Shown here: one piece after another, positions 1-6,065 of the stretch
Layout of the letters: each line of letters starts with the position of its first letter
Numbering within the stretch: the first letter of the stretch is position 1
From: Clostridiales bacterium UBA5446
Lineage (GTDB): Bacteria; Bacillota; Clostridia; Oscillospirales; Oscillospiraceae
Length of the DNA stretch: 16,619 bases
Assembly: GCA_002427465.1 (NCBI GenBank)
Contig: DIRC01000003.1
Span: 1-16,619, forward strand
Reading direction: 5' to 3'
Notes under the pieces: generated by a model
Database searches by the model: none
What the model was told of the DNA's origin: nothing
Seen by the model: the letters and a program-made list of their open reading frames with translations, nothing else
Program-made: the position numbers and the translations under genes

Positions 1-77
1 CCTGCTTCGGCGAGAAACTTGCCGATAAGGAGCATTCCCTGTCCGCCGAATCCTGCGAATACACACTGTTCTTTCAT
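1..77 (-). CDS. 2-oxoacid:ferredoxin oxidoreductase, gamma subunit (partial, cut by window edge)
   Basis: Only about the first 25 residues are visible; the rest lies left of the window. They start MKEQCVFAGFGGQGM and continue LLIGKFLAEA. The glycine-rich FGGQGM stretch is the typical N-terminus of the gamma (catalytic gamma/KorC/VorC-like) subunit of 2-oxoacid:acceptor oxidoreductases. The ATG lies 2 nt after the stop of the beta subunit, so the two are almost certainly co-transcribed and translationally coupled. In the family, gamma completes the heterotetramer with alpha, beta and the ferredoxin-like delta. The identification rests on a short N-terminus plus a very strong gene context. Substrate specificity cannot be read from this fragment. 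Confidence 0.88.
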   Translation of the reverse strand, partial: MKEQCVFAGFGGQGMLLIGKFLAEA

Positions 78-79
78 TC

Positions 80-823
80 TTATTCGGCCCCCTTATCCTT
101 GTATACTCCCAGCGGGTAGTAAGGTATCATGTTTTCCTCAAGCCACTTCAAGGCGTCGACGGGCGACATGCCCCAGTTGGTCGGGCAGGTGGAAAGAATC
201 TCGATCATGGAGAAGCCCCGGCCTTCCATCTGATAGCGCAGGCCCTTCTGGATGGCCTTCTTGGCCTTAATGATGTTGGGCGTGCTATTCAGCGCCACAC
301 GCTCGATGTAATAGGCGCTGGGGATCTGGGCCAGCATTTCGCTGACCTTGAGCGGGGAGCCGGACCAGGATTCACTGCGACCGGCCGGGCTGGTGGTGGT
401 TCTCTGGCCAATCAGCGTTGTCGGGGCCATCTGGCCGCCCGTCATGCCGTAGATCGCGTTGTTGATAAAGAAAACGGTGATGTTTTCGCCCCTGTGGGCA
501 GCGTGTATAATTTCGTTGCCGCCGATGGAGGCAAGGTCGCCGTCGCCCTGATAGGTGAATACACAGGTGTCGGGGTGCACACGCTTGATGCCGGTTGCCA
601 CGGCGGGAGCACGGCCATGGGCCGCCTCGTACATATCGCAGTTAAAGTAATTGTAGGCAAATACGGCGCAGCCGACGGGAGCGACGCCGATGACATTATC
701 GGTCAGGCCGAGGCCCTCGATCGATTCCGCCACCAGACGATGGGCTATGCCATGATTGCAGCCCGGGCAGTAATGGAATACCGCGTCGGTAAGCATTTTG
801 GTCTTTTCGAATACGACCGCCAT
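80..823 (-). CDS. 2-oxoacid:ferredoxin oxidoreductase, beta subunit (thiamine pyrophosphate binding; Vor/Kor type)
   Basis: This is the 247-aa TPP-binding subunit of a cytoplasmic enzyme that oxidatively decarboxylates a 2-oxoacid with CoA, giving acyl-CoA, CO2 and reduced ferredoxin. The visible TPP/Mg motif is GDGD at residues 93-96, followed by NN at 121-122 and IYGMTGGQ at 124-131. Cys19 and Cys22 (CPGC), Cys52 and Cys213 fit the four-cysteine pattern that holds the proximal [4Fe-4S] cluster in this family. The length is normal for a separate beta subunit. The ATG shares one base with the alpha stop (TAATG) and follows GGGAGGG, and the gamma start lies 2 nt downstream. Homologues are annotated as 2-ketoisovalerate (VorA) or 2-oxoglutarate (KorB) oxidoreductases. 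The partner alpha favours Vor, but sequence alone does not fix the substrate. Confidence 0.93.
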   Translation of the reverse strand: MAVVFEKTKMLTDAVFHYCPGCNHGIAHRLVAESIEGLGLTDNVIGVAPVGCAVFAYNYFNCDMYEAAHGRAPAVATGIKRVHPDTCVFTYQGDGDLASIGGNEIIHAAHRGENITVFFINNAIYGMTGGQMAPTTLIGQRTTTSPAGRSESWSGSPLKVSEMLAQIPSAYYIERVALNSTPNIIKAKKAIQKGLRYQMEGRGFSMIEILSTCPTNWGMSPVDALKWLEENMIPYYPLGVYKDKGAE

Positions 824-1899
824 TAGAATCCCTCCCTCATGCTCAGCAGTTTTTCGTAAATTTCTTCGCTGGTCGGCATATGGCTGCCGTAACGTCCATA
901 GAATTCGACCTTCTGATCGCCGTTGATGGCAAGTTTAACGTCTTCGAGCATTTGTCCGGCGTTGAGCTCAACATCCAGAACGGCCTTGACGCCGGGGGCG
1001 ACGGCTGCATTGTGGACGGCTTCATACGGGAACGGATAAAGGGTTATGGGACGCAGCAGGCCCACATTGATGCCCTTTGCCTTCAGATCGTCAATGGCGG
1101 ATTTGCAGATGCGGGCCACGGTGCCGAACGCAGTGACGATGATTTCAGCGCCTTCCATGTTATAAGCTTCATAACGGGTCTCGTTTTTCTCAATCTCACG
1201 GTAGCCTTTCTGAAGGGTTTCGTTGATGCCGTCAAGCTCTTCAACCGTGATGTACAGGGAGTTGATGACGGCGCGCTTATGGTCGGCGCTGGGATGCTTG
1301 CCGTTTGCCGCCCAGGGCTTTGCTTTATAATCGACCTTGAAGTCGACCATCTCGGGCAGAACTACAGGCTCCATCATCTGGCAGATCATGCCGTCCGCAA
1401 CGATCATAACGGGGTTGAGATATTTTTCGCCAAGCTCAAAAGCGAGCTTCATCATATCGACGGATTCCTGTACGGAAGCGGGGGCCAGGACGATCAGCTT
1501 ATAGTCGCCGTGTCCGCCGCCCTTGGTGGCCTGGAGATAGTCGCCCTGGCTGGCCTGAATGCTGCCGAGGCCCGGGCCGCCGCGCATTACGTTGATAATG
1601 ACGCAGGGGAGCCGAGAGCAGGCGATATAGGAGATGCCTTCCTGCTTCAGGGAGACTCCGGGGCTGGAGGAGCTGGTCAGGACGCGCTCACCGGTACCGG
1701 CCGCACCGTATACCATATTGATCGCGCTGACTTCGCTCTCGGCCTGCAGGAAGCATCCGCCGATTTCGGGCATACGGGCAGACATGTATTCGGGAATCTC
1801 GGTCTGCGGGGTTATCGGGTATCCGAAGAAGTAACGGCAGCCTGCGCGTATTGCGGCCTCCGCTATGGCCTCGCTGCCCTTCATAAGAGTCAATGCCAT
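823..1899 (-). CDS. vorB: 2-oxoacid:ferredoxin oxidoreductase, alpha subunit (VorB-type, 3-methyl-2-oxobutanoate)
   Basis: This is the 358-aa alpha subunit of the same oxidoreductase, carrying the pyrimidine-binding and transketolase C-terminal-like domains. Visible motifs are GYPITPQTEI at 26-35, ESEVSAI at 54-60, TSSSSPG at 76-82 and RGGPGLG at 106-112, all typical of VorB/KorA. I chose the ATG at 1899, not the in-frame ATG 27 nt further upstream. A strong AGGAGG sits 9 nt before 1899, and the longer form would overlap the ferredoxin gene and add an atypical leader (MRRNRRNFN). The order delta-alpha-beta-gamma is the usual one. Branched-chain 2-oxoacids are the likely substrates, judging by resemblance to proteins annotated VorB. 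Broad or 2-oxoglutarate specificity is possible. Confidence 0.92.
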   Translation of the reverse strand: MALTLMKGSEAIAEAAIRAGCRYFFGYPITPQTEIPEYMSARMPEIGGCFLQAESEVSAINMVYGAAGTGERVLTSSSSPGVSLKQEGISYIACSRLPCVIINVMRGGPGLGSIQASQGDYLQATKGGGHGDYKLIVLAPASVQESVDMMKLAFELGEKYLNPVMIVADGMICQMMEPVVLPEMVDFKVDYKAKPWAANGKHPSADHKRAVINSLYITVEELDGINETLQKGYREIEKNETRYEAYNMEGAEIIVTAFGTVARICKSAIDDLKAKGINVGLLRPITLYPFPYEAVHNAAVAPGVKAVLDVELNAGQMLEDVKLAINGDQKVEFYGRYGSHMPTSEEIYEKLLSMREGF

Positions 1900-1908
1900 G
1901 TTAAAGTT

Positions 1909-1914
1909 CCTCCT
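1909..1914 (-). promoter_or_regulatory. Ribosome binding site that decides the vorB start
   Basis: AGGAGG on the minus strand, 9 nt before the ATG at 1899. It overlaps the TAG stop of the upstream ferredoxin gene (1913-1915), which suggests coupled translation and argues against the longer in-frame vorB start at 1926. Confidence 0.8.
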
Positions 1915-2122
1915 ATTCCTTCTCAATATGGATGGCGACGTCCGGACAAGTGCGCGCGCAGGCCGCGCATGCGATGCAGGAGTCTATATCCATCATTTCC
2001 GCCGGATGGTAGCCCTTTGAATTGAGCTTGCCCTTGGAGATTCGGAGGATCTTCTTGGGACATGCTCTAACGCAGAGCCCGCAACCCTTGCAGAGCTCTT
2101 CGTTGATCGTGTGTTTTACCAT
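1913..2122 (-). CDS. 2-oxoacid:ferredoxin oxidoreductase, delta subunit (2x[4Fe-4S] ferredoxin)
   Basis: A 69-aa ferredoxin-like electron-transfer subunit. It has two classical CxxCxxCxxxCP motifs: Cys11, 14, 17, 21 and Cys49, 52, 55, 59. Each should bind one [4Fe-4S] cluster, together passing electrons from the TPP site to external ferredoxin. The size matches the delta (VorD/PorD/KorD) subunit and it lies directly upstream of alpha, as expected. GAGGT precedes the ATG by 6 nt. The stop lies 13 nt before the vorB start. It could in principle act as a free ferredoxin, but the context makes the subunit role much more likely. Confidence 0.94.
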   Translation of the reverse strand: MVKHTINEELCKGCGLCVRACPKKILRISKGKLNSKGYHPAEMMDIDSCIACAACARTCPDVAIHIEKE

Positions 2123-2179
2123 TGCGATACCTCATTTCTAATATGCTGAATTTAGATTATAAGCATGGTTATGCCTTGC

Positions 2180-2887
2180 TTAAAGGCCTTCTCGCGCGAA
2201 GGTTTCCCAGTCCCTGTGCATGAAGGTGTCGATCGCCATGGGCGTTCCGATGTATTTCGGATCATGCCCCTCGGCGAGAAACGCTTCCAAAAGGTCGGGA
2301 CGGCCGGTGGTGTAGGCAACCGGAACCCCGGTGAGAATGGACGCCTCTTTCACGACCTCGTATCCGTCCCGCAGGTCATCGGGGCCGGCAAGACGGGCAA
2401 GATTTGTATTGTTGATCAGGCCGGTTACCTTCTGGCGCGAATGGCGTTCCATGTCCCGCATGAGAGAGACAAGCCTTTCCGGAGTTCCGGCCATGGGACG
2501 GCGGGTGTTCACCACGTTAAGAACGTGGAGGCTGCCCTCCGGCAGTTCGGCAAAATCTTCATAATAGCGGCCGAGCGCCGTCGCGCCGGTGGAGTCGCCA
2601 CCGACGTCGAAAATAACCAGGTCCCATTCCAAAGCAAAGGCAGAGGCAACTTCTGCGGGAAGTGAAAGGGTTTCCACATTGGTTCTGGCGAAATTCGGTG
2701 AAACAAGGCGAATTTCTTTCGTCTTGATCAGATTGCCCCTGTCGGTAAGCCGAAAATAGGTATTAACCATGTCAAGGTCAATGAGTTCGACACGCTTTCC
2801 CTGTTCGGCCGCTCTGAACGCGAAGTTCAGCGCCAATTCGGTCTTGCCGCTGCCGTAATTGCCTATCAGTATGAAAACCTCTTTCAT
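2180..2887 (-). CDS. P-loop NTPase (SIMIBI/MinD-like) linked to the oxidoreductase operon
   Basis: A 235-aa soluble nucleotide-binding protein. Walker A is GNYGSGKT at residues 9-16, a canonical P-loop and not the deviant KGGxGKT of MinD/ParA. LIDLDMVN at 35-42 resembles the switch-like Walker A' segment of the SIMIBI class, and DVGGD at 94-98 is the Walker B/DxxG region. INNTNLA, about two thirds of the way along, resembles the base-recognition area of these proteins. There is no signal peptide or membrane helix. The function is not known to me. Position suggests a role with the 2-oxoacid oxidoreductase, for example cluster or cofactor insertion, or energy-dependent activation, but that is inference. 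It starts 19 nt after the upstream dehydrogenase stop with AAGGA as ribosome binding site. A 57-nt gap follows before the ferredoxin gene, without a terminator. Confidence 0.85.
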   Translation of the reverse strand: MKEVFILIGNYGSGKTELALNFAFRAAEQGKRVELIDLDMVNTYFRLTDRGNLIKTKEIRLVSPNFARTNVETLSLPAEVASAFALEWDLVIFDVGGDSTGATALGRYYEDFAELPEGSLHVLNVVNTRRPMAGTPERLVSLMRDMERHSRQKVTGLINNTNLARLAGPDDLRDGYEVVKEASILTGVPVAYTTGRPDLLEAFLAEGHDPKYIGTPMAIDTFMHRDWETFAREGL

Positions 2888-2906
2888 ATCTTCGCTTCCT
2901 TCTTGC

Positions 2907-3875
2907 TTACTTGCGAGTGCCGTCTACGTACTGGTTGGCGTAGTTGTTCTGGATGCAGCGAACCACGGTGGACAGTACGTCGCAGGTGGGGGTGGGGATG
3001 CCGAACTGCTTGCCATAATCGGAGATGGCGCCGTTGAGGGTGTCGATCTCGGTTCTGTATTTCTTCCAGAGCATATCCTGAGCCATGGAAGGATAGTAGT
3101 CGGAGATGTGGTCGATAATGTGCTGGTGGTCAACCCGGATGAACTCATCGGCATCCAGCGCGACGCCCTTGGCGTTGGCTATAGCGCAGCACTCGCGGAT
3201 CACATCGTGGAACAGCTTCTGGCCGAAGGGATCCGCCTCAACCTCGCCGATCTTCAGGCGGGTGACGGCGCAGACGGTGTTGACGGTGCAGTTGACGACA
3301 ACTTTCTTCCAAAGGAAGGGCAGAACGTCCTCACGGAACACGGCTTTGCAGCCGCCATTAATGTAGCATTCTTCCATGTGTTTTCCGGCGGCGATGGTGA
3401 CGTCGTTGTTTTCCAAAGCGCCGAAGTTCATGATCACGCCTTCGCTGGGGGTGGAGATGCAGCCTCCGGGGCCGTCGAGAGCGGTGCCGATAACGCCGGA
3501 ACCGATCATGCAGCGGCTGGCAGGATAGTATTTCAGGAGCTTGTCATCGTTGCCCAGGCCGTTGATCAGGGAGACCAGAACGGTGTTGGGGCCGACGCAG
3601 GGCTTGGCGCCCTGAATGGCGTTCTCCAGCTGGTTTGCCTTGGTCATGAAGATGACGATGTCCATGGTCCCGATATCGTCGGCGGTGTAGGCGGTCTTGA
3701 AGCCCGTGAGATGATAGACCTCGTCAGGATAAATGGTGAACTTCATGCCGTCTTTGGCGATCTTGTCCATGTGCTCCTTATAGGGGTCGACGAGGGTGAT
3801 GTCCGCCCCGCCCTTGCGAAGATAAGCTGCGAAGACACTGCCGGCAGCACCGGATCCGATCATTGCGATTTTCAT
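2907..3875 (-). CDS. Ketopantoate reductase (PanE/ApbA) family dehydrogenase, copy 1
   Basis: A 322-aa NAD(P)-dependent 2-hydroxyacid/2-oxoacid oxidoreductase of the PanE/ApbA family. The Rossmann motif GSGAAG is at residues 7-12. The active-site elements match PanE: NGLGN with Asn105, the WKK pair at 189-191 (catalytic Lys) followed by an Asn, and SMAQD (263-267) with RTEID, holding the ligand-binding Ser263 and Glu276. The second beta strand ends in Asp30 (LVDP). An acidic residue there usually favours NAD(H), whereas E. coli PanE has a basic residue and uses NADPH. The ATG at 3875 is preferred over one 21 nt upstream because AAGGAGG lies 8 nt before it. A paralogue lies directly upstream and no panB, panC or panD gene is in the window. 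This argues for a catabolic 2-hydroxyacid dehydrogenase over pantothenate synthesis, though the latter is not excluded. Confidence 0.88.
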   Translation of the reverse strand: MKIAMIGSGAAGSVFAAYLRKGGADITLVDPYKEHMDKIAKDGMKFTIYPDEVYHLTGFKTAYTADDIGTMDIVIFMTKANQLENAIQGAKPCVGPNTVLVSLINGLGNDDKLLKYYPASRCMIGSGVIGTALDGPGGCISTPSEGVIMNFGALENNDVTIAAGKHMEECYINGGCKAVFREDVLPFLWKKVVVNCTVNTVCAVTRLKIGEVEADPFGQKLFHDVIRECCAIANAKGVALDADEFIRVDHQHIIDHISDYYPSMAQDMLWKKYRTEIDTLNGAISDYGKQFGIPTPTCDVLSTVVRCIQNNYANQYVDGTRK

Positions 3876-3883
3876 TATTTTTT

Positions 3884-3890
3884 CCTCCTT
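3884..3890 (-). promoter_or_regulatory. Ribosome binding site that decides the copy-1 dehydrogenase start
   Basis: AAGGAGG on the minus strand, 8 nt before the ATG at 3875. It lies between the two possible in-frame ATGs and therefore selects the shorter protein, whose N-terminus (MKIAMIG) also matches that of the paralogue. Confidence 0.8.
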
Positions 3891-3918
3891 GCACAAGTTT
3901 ATATAAAATTTGTTGTGC
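3891..3918 (-). other. AT-rich stem-loop between the two dehydrogenase genes
   Basis: ACAAGTTT (3893-3900) pairs with AAATTTGT (3906-3913) around a 5-nt loop with one G-U pair. GC at 3891-3892 and GC at 3917-3918 can extend it across a bulge. On the minus strand it is followed at once by the AAGGAGG of the downstream gene and not by a U-run. It is therefore not an intrinsic terminator, but could affect mRNA processing or translation. Confidence 0.4.
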
Positions 3919-3932
3919 GCTGTTACAAAGAT

Positions 3933-4892
3933 TCAGGCCTTTACCTTGTTATATTGTCTGCCATAATTGCCCTGAATCGCCAGAATAATCTCGGTAAGGG
4001 CGAAGTTTACAGGCGTGGGCACGCCGAACCTTTCTCCATATCTGACGATGGCGCCGTTCAGAACGGAAATCTCAGTCTGGCGCTGATGGATAAGCGAGTC
4101 CTGAGCCATCGAGGGGTAATAGTCGCCCAGGTTATCAATAAGATTCTGGGTATCGGCTTCAATAAGCGGCCAAAGATCGATGATGCCGGCGGCCCTGGCC
4201 ACGGCGCAGCCTTCTTTCCAAACCGCCGTGATCAGGCCCCGGCCGTGTTCATCCGCCATTGCTTCGCCAACCTTCAGGCGAAGGACGGTTGACACGGTAT
4301 TATAACCGCTGTTCATAATTGCTTTCTTCCAGATATAGGGGCGGACGTCGTCTTCAAAGCTGGCGTTGCATCCGCCGGCGTTGAAGCATTCTTCCATATA
4401 TTTCCCGGCGGCGTCTGTAGCTGCGCTTTTGACGGAGGCTCCGAAAAACATCTGGATGCCCGCCTCCGGCTTGCTGACGCATACGCCGGGAGCGGGCAAT
4501 TCTGTGCCTATAACGCCGCTGCCATACATAATCCTGTCGGCCGGCACATATTTCATGAGGGCTTCGTCATTGCCGAGACCGTTCTGTAGTGAAACAAGAA
4601 CGGTTTCGGGCCCTACGCAGGACATGACGCTCTCCATGACGTCGTCAGTCTGCGTGGCCTTTACCATAAGGATGACAATGTCCATCACAGGCAGCTCGCA
4701 CGCCCGTTCGCAGGTAAAAAAGCCTGTAAGACGGCACTCGCCGTCCGGGGTTATGAAGGTCATGCCGTCCTGAGAAATCTTGTCCATGTGGGCCTTATAT
4801 CTGTCGACCAGATACATATCCGCGCCTCCGCGCCTTAAATATGATGCAAAAACGCTGCCGGCGGCCCCGGAACCAATCATTGCGATTTTCAT
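3933..4892 (-). CDS. Ketopantoate reductase (PanE/ApbA) family dehydrogenase, copy 2
   Basis: A 319-aa paralogue of the next gene: 37 of the first 46 residues are identical, so the pair arose by tandem duplication and then diverged. The same functional elements are present: GSGAAG at 7-12, Asp30 after beta 2, NGLGN with Asn104, WKK at 188-190, SMAQD with Ser261, and QTEIS with Glu274. The canonical TEID is TEIS here. The central region differs more, consistent with different substrates. The ATG at 4892 has GGAAGGG about 8 nt upstream. The GntR gene ends 38 nt before it and no terminator intervenes. The likely reaction is reversible NAD-linked oxidation of a 2-hydroxyacid to a 2-oxoacid that the downstream oxidoreductase could use. 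The exact substrate is unknown. Confidence 0.88.
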   Translation of the reverse strand: MKIAMIGSGAAGSVFASYLRRGGADMYLVDRYKAHMDKISQDGMTFITPDGECRLTGFFTCERACELPVMDIVILMVKATQTDDVMESVMSCVGPETVLVSLQNGLGNDEALMKYVPADRIMYGSGVIGTELPAPGVCVSKPEAGIQMFFGASVKSAATDAAGKYMEECFNAGGCNASFEDDVRPYIWKKAIMNSGYNTVSTVLRLKVGEAMADEHGRGLITAVWKEGCAVARAAGIIDLWPLIEADTQNLIDNLGDYYPSMAQDSLIHQRQTEISVLNGAIVRYGERFGVPTPVNFALTEIILAIQGNYGRQYNKVKA

Positions 4893-4930
4893 TTGATATC
4901 CCTTCCTTCACAGCTGGTAAGCGACCCGTG

Positions 4931-5668
4931 CTATTTTTCCGAGGATTTTTTTACAATCCAGAACGGGTCGTCCGTATTATCCGAATATGCGACGAAGTTG
5001 AGGCTTGAGCGAATGTGTGCCGCCATTGATTGCCGGGCAAGATCCGGGATGCGAAGCTTGATCGCGGAGACGATCGCGCCGTGCTGGTGCACAACCTGAG
5101 AGGACCAGGGGTTGTCCTTGTCGGGATTAATAAATTTTGTCCATGAACCCTGGTACATGGTCAGGTTCGGGACCAGTTCGTTGTAGCTTCGGATCAGATA
5201 TTTGTTGCTGCATGAATCCACGATGAGCCTGTGAAAAGGCATGTCCGTTTCCTTAAGCGCTTTGCCGTCCCGCTTGGGGATCGCCTTTTTGAATTCCATT
5301 GCCAAGCTCTCCATCCGGGCAATGGCCTCACCGGACGCCTTCTCGGCGCAGAGGGCGGCAGCCTCGCATTCGATGGCCGCCCTGGCGTTGTACAGATCTA
5401 TCATATCGCGCAGGTTCATATCAGCTACGTAAAATCCGCTGGCTTTTGGCCGGGTTTCAACAAAGCCGATAGCCTGAAGCCTGTTGATGGCCTCCACAAC
5501 AGGTGTTCGCGAGATACCCAGATCCGAAGCGATTTGGTTGACATTCAGCTTGGATGCCGGAGGAATGTCCAAAACCACAATCTCATCATACAGAATCTGA
5601 GTTACGATCTCGCTCAGTTTGGCAAAGGGGTTTTTCTCAAGGTAGCTTTCAAGTTTTTTGCGTGTCAT
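4931..5668 (-). CDS. GntR-family transcriptional regulator with FCD domain
   Basis: A 245-aa repressor or activator. The N-terminal winged helix-turn-helix spans about residues 18-82; its recognition part reads QIASDLGISRTPVVEAINRL and the wing is near GFYVADMN. The FCD ligand-binding domain follows, about 85-230, with the usual metal-binding set Asp142, His146, His196 and His218. FCD regulators typically respond to small carboxylic acids, which suits an operon for hydroxy- and oxoacid metabolism. AAAGGA lies 9 nt before the ATG. It is the first gene of the minus-strand run and divergent from the YkvI permease, so it probably controls both sides through sites in the shared intergenic region. 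It has a low-complexity tail (KKSSEK) and nothing else unusual. Confidence 0.92.
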   Translation of the reverse strand: MTRKKLESYLEKNPFAKLSEIVTQILYDEIVVLDIPPASKLNVNQIASDLGISRTPVVEAINRLQAIGFVETRPKASGFYVADMNLRDMIDLYNARAAIECEAAALCAEKASGEAIARMESLAMEFKKAIPKRDGKALKETDMPFHRLIVDSCSNKYLIRSYNELVPNLTMYQGSWTKFINPDKDNPWSSQVVHQHGAIVSAIKLRIPDLARQSMAAHIRSSLNFVAYSDNTDDPFWIVKKSSEK

Positions 5669-5735
5669 GGCGAAGTCCTTTCTTAAGGATCAGCCGCACG
5701 GGAAGGGGGAAAAGGCACATCCTGAACCGAGTATT

Positions 5736-5764
5736 TATATATAATCTATCACATCATAATGCAA
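5736..5764 (-). promoter_or_regulatory. Possible promoter for the GntR-dehydrogenase-oxidoreductase operon
   Basis: On the minus strand TTGCAT (5759-5764) is separated by 17 nt from TATATA (5736-5741). Both hexamers are imperfect and the area is AT-rich enough to give such matches by chance. It is the best-placed candidate upstream of the GntR gene, leaving a leader of about 60 nt. The -35 box overlaps the ATGCAATT repeat shared with the divergent promoter. Confidence 0.3.
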
Positions 5765-5783
5765 TTAATCAATATCAAAACAT

Positions 5784-5797
5784 ATTTTCATGAAAAT
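5784..5797. promoter_or_regulatory. Perfect 14-bp palindrome, possible operator
   Basis: ATTTTCATGAAAAT equals its own reverse complement. It lies between the two divergent promoters, about 20 nt upstream of the minus-strand -35 candidate. Dimeric regulators bind such sites, but the AT-rich setting raises the chance of coincidence. No specific regulator can be assigned. Confidence 0.35.
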
Positions 5798-5973
5798 GCA
5801 ATATATCGAATTGAAAATAATACCCGAAAAATTTTTGGCAATAAAGACTGATAAAAGGATAAAAAGCAGTGAATTTATTAACGATTGTTCCAAGGAAATG
5901 ACGGAATTGGCTTTTTACATAAAATCTGTTCAAGATAAATGCAGTATCCACAGTTATGATCAAATAATGCATA

Positions 5974-5990
5974 CGAATTGATGCAATTCG
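5974..5990. promoter_or_regulatory. Inverted repeat over the permease -35 box, probable GntR operator
   Basis: CGAATTG-ATG-CAATTCG: perfect 7-bp arms around a 3-nt spacer. It covers the -35 hexamer TTGATG (5978-5983) of the permease promoter completely, the classical place for repression. Further half-site copies lie at 5807-5813 and, in the form ATGCAATT, at 5759-5766. The adjacent FCD-type GntR regulator is the natural candidate to bind here; this assignment is inference. Confidence 0.55.
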
Positions 5991-6006
5991 ATGGCGCGGT
6001 TATAAT
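5978..6006 (+). promoter_or_regulatory. Sigma-A-type promoter for the YkvI permease
   Basis: TTGATG (5978-5983), then exactly 17 nt, then a perfect TATAAT (6001-6006). The predicted start is near 6013, giving a leader of about 63 nt before the ATG at 6076. It overlaps the 17-bp inverted repeat at 5974-5990. Confidence 0.7.
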
Positions 6007-6016
6007 TCGGGTGTGG

Positions 6017-6030
6017 TCTGTTTTAACAGA
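6017..6030. promoter_or_regulatory. Short inverted repeat just after the predicted transcription start
   Basis: TCTGTT-TT-AACAGA has perfect 6-bp arms with a 2-nt centre. It lies 4 to 17 nt after the predicted start of the permease transcript, where a bound repressor could block elongation. It differs in sequence from the -35 inverted repeat, so a second regulator is possible. Chance is not excluded. Confidence 0.3.
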
Positions 6031-6057
6031 TTGATGGAGAGAAAGTTAACAAGAGTT

Positions 6058-6065
6058 GGAAGGAG
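6058..6065 (+). promoter_or_regulatory. Ribosome binding site that decides the permease start
   Basis: GGAAGGAG lies 10 nt before the ATG at 6076. The in-frame upstream starts at 6013 and 6034 have no comparable site, so the shorter 381-aa protein is preferred. Confidence 0.7.

Noticed and set aside
1900..1926. N-terminal extension of VorB from the ATG at 1926
   Set aside because: It overlaps the ferredoxin gene's end, has no ribosome binding site, and the AGGAGG before 1899 fits the shorter start.
880..2025. Long plus-strand open frame (381 codons) antisense to vorB
   Set aside because: It mirrors the codon bias of vorB, has no ribosome binding site or recognisable domain, and vorB is unquestionably the coding strand.
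2123..2179. Possible terminator between the P-loop NTPase and ferredoxin genes
   Set aside because: Only a short imperfect repeat (AAGCA and TGCTT) is present, without a GC-rich stem and U-run.
2859..4292. Long plus-strand open frame (477 codons) across both dehydrogenase genes
   Set aside because: It is antisense to two clear PanE-family genes, and its Gly/Ala/Asp/His-rich translation is typical of a shadow frame.
5775..5972. Minus-strand 65-codon open frame in the control region
   Set aside because: It is AT-rich, without a ribosome binding site, and overlaps palindromes and another chance frame; no protein features are convincing.
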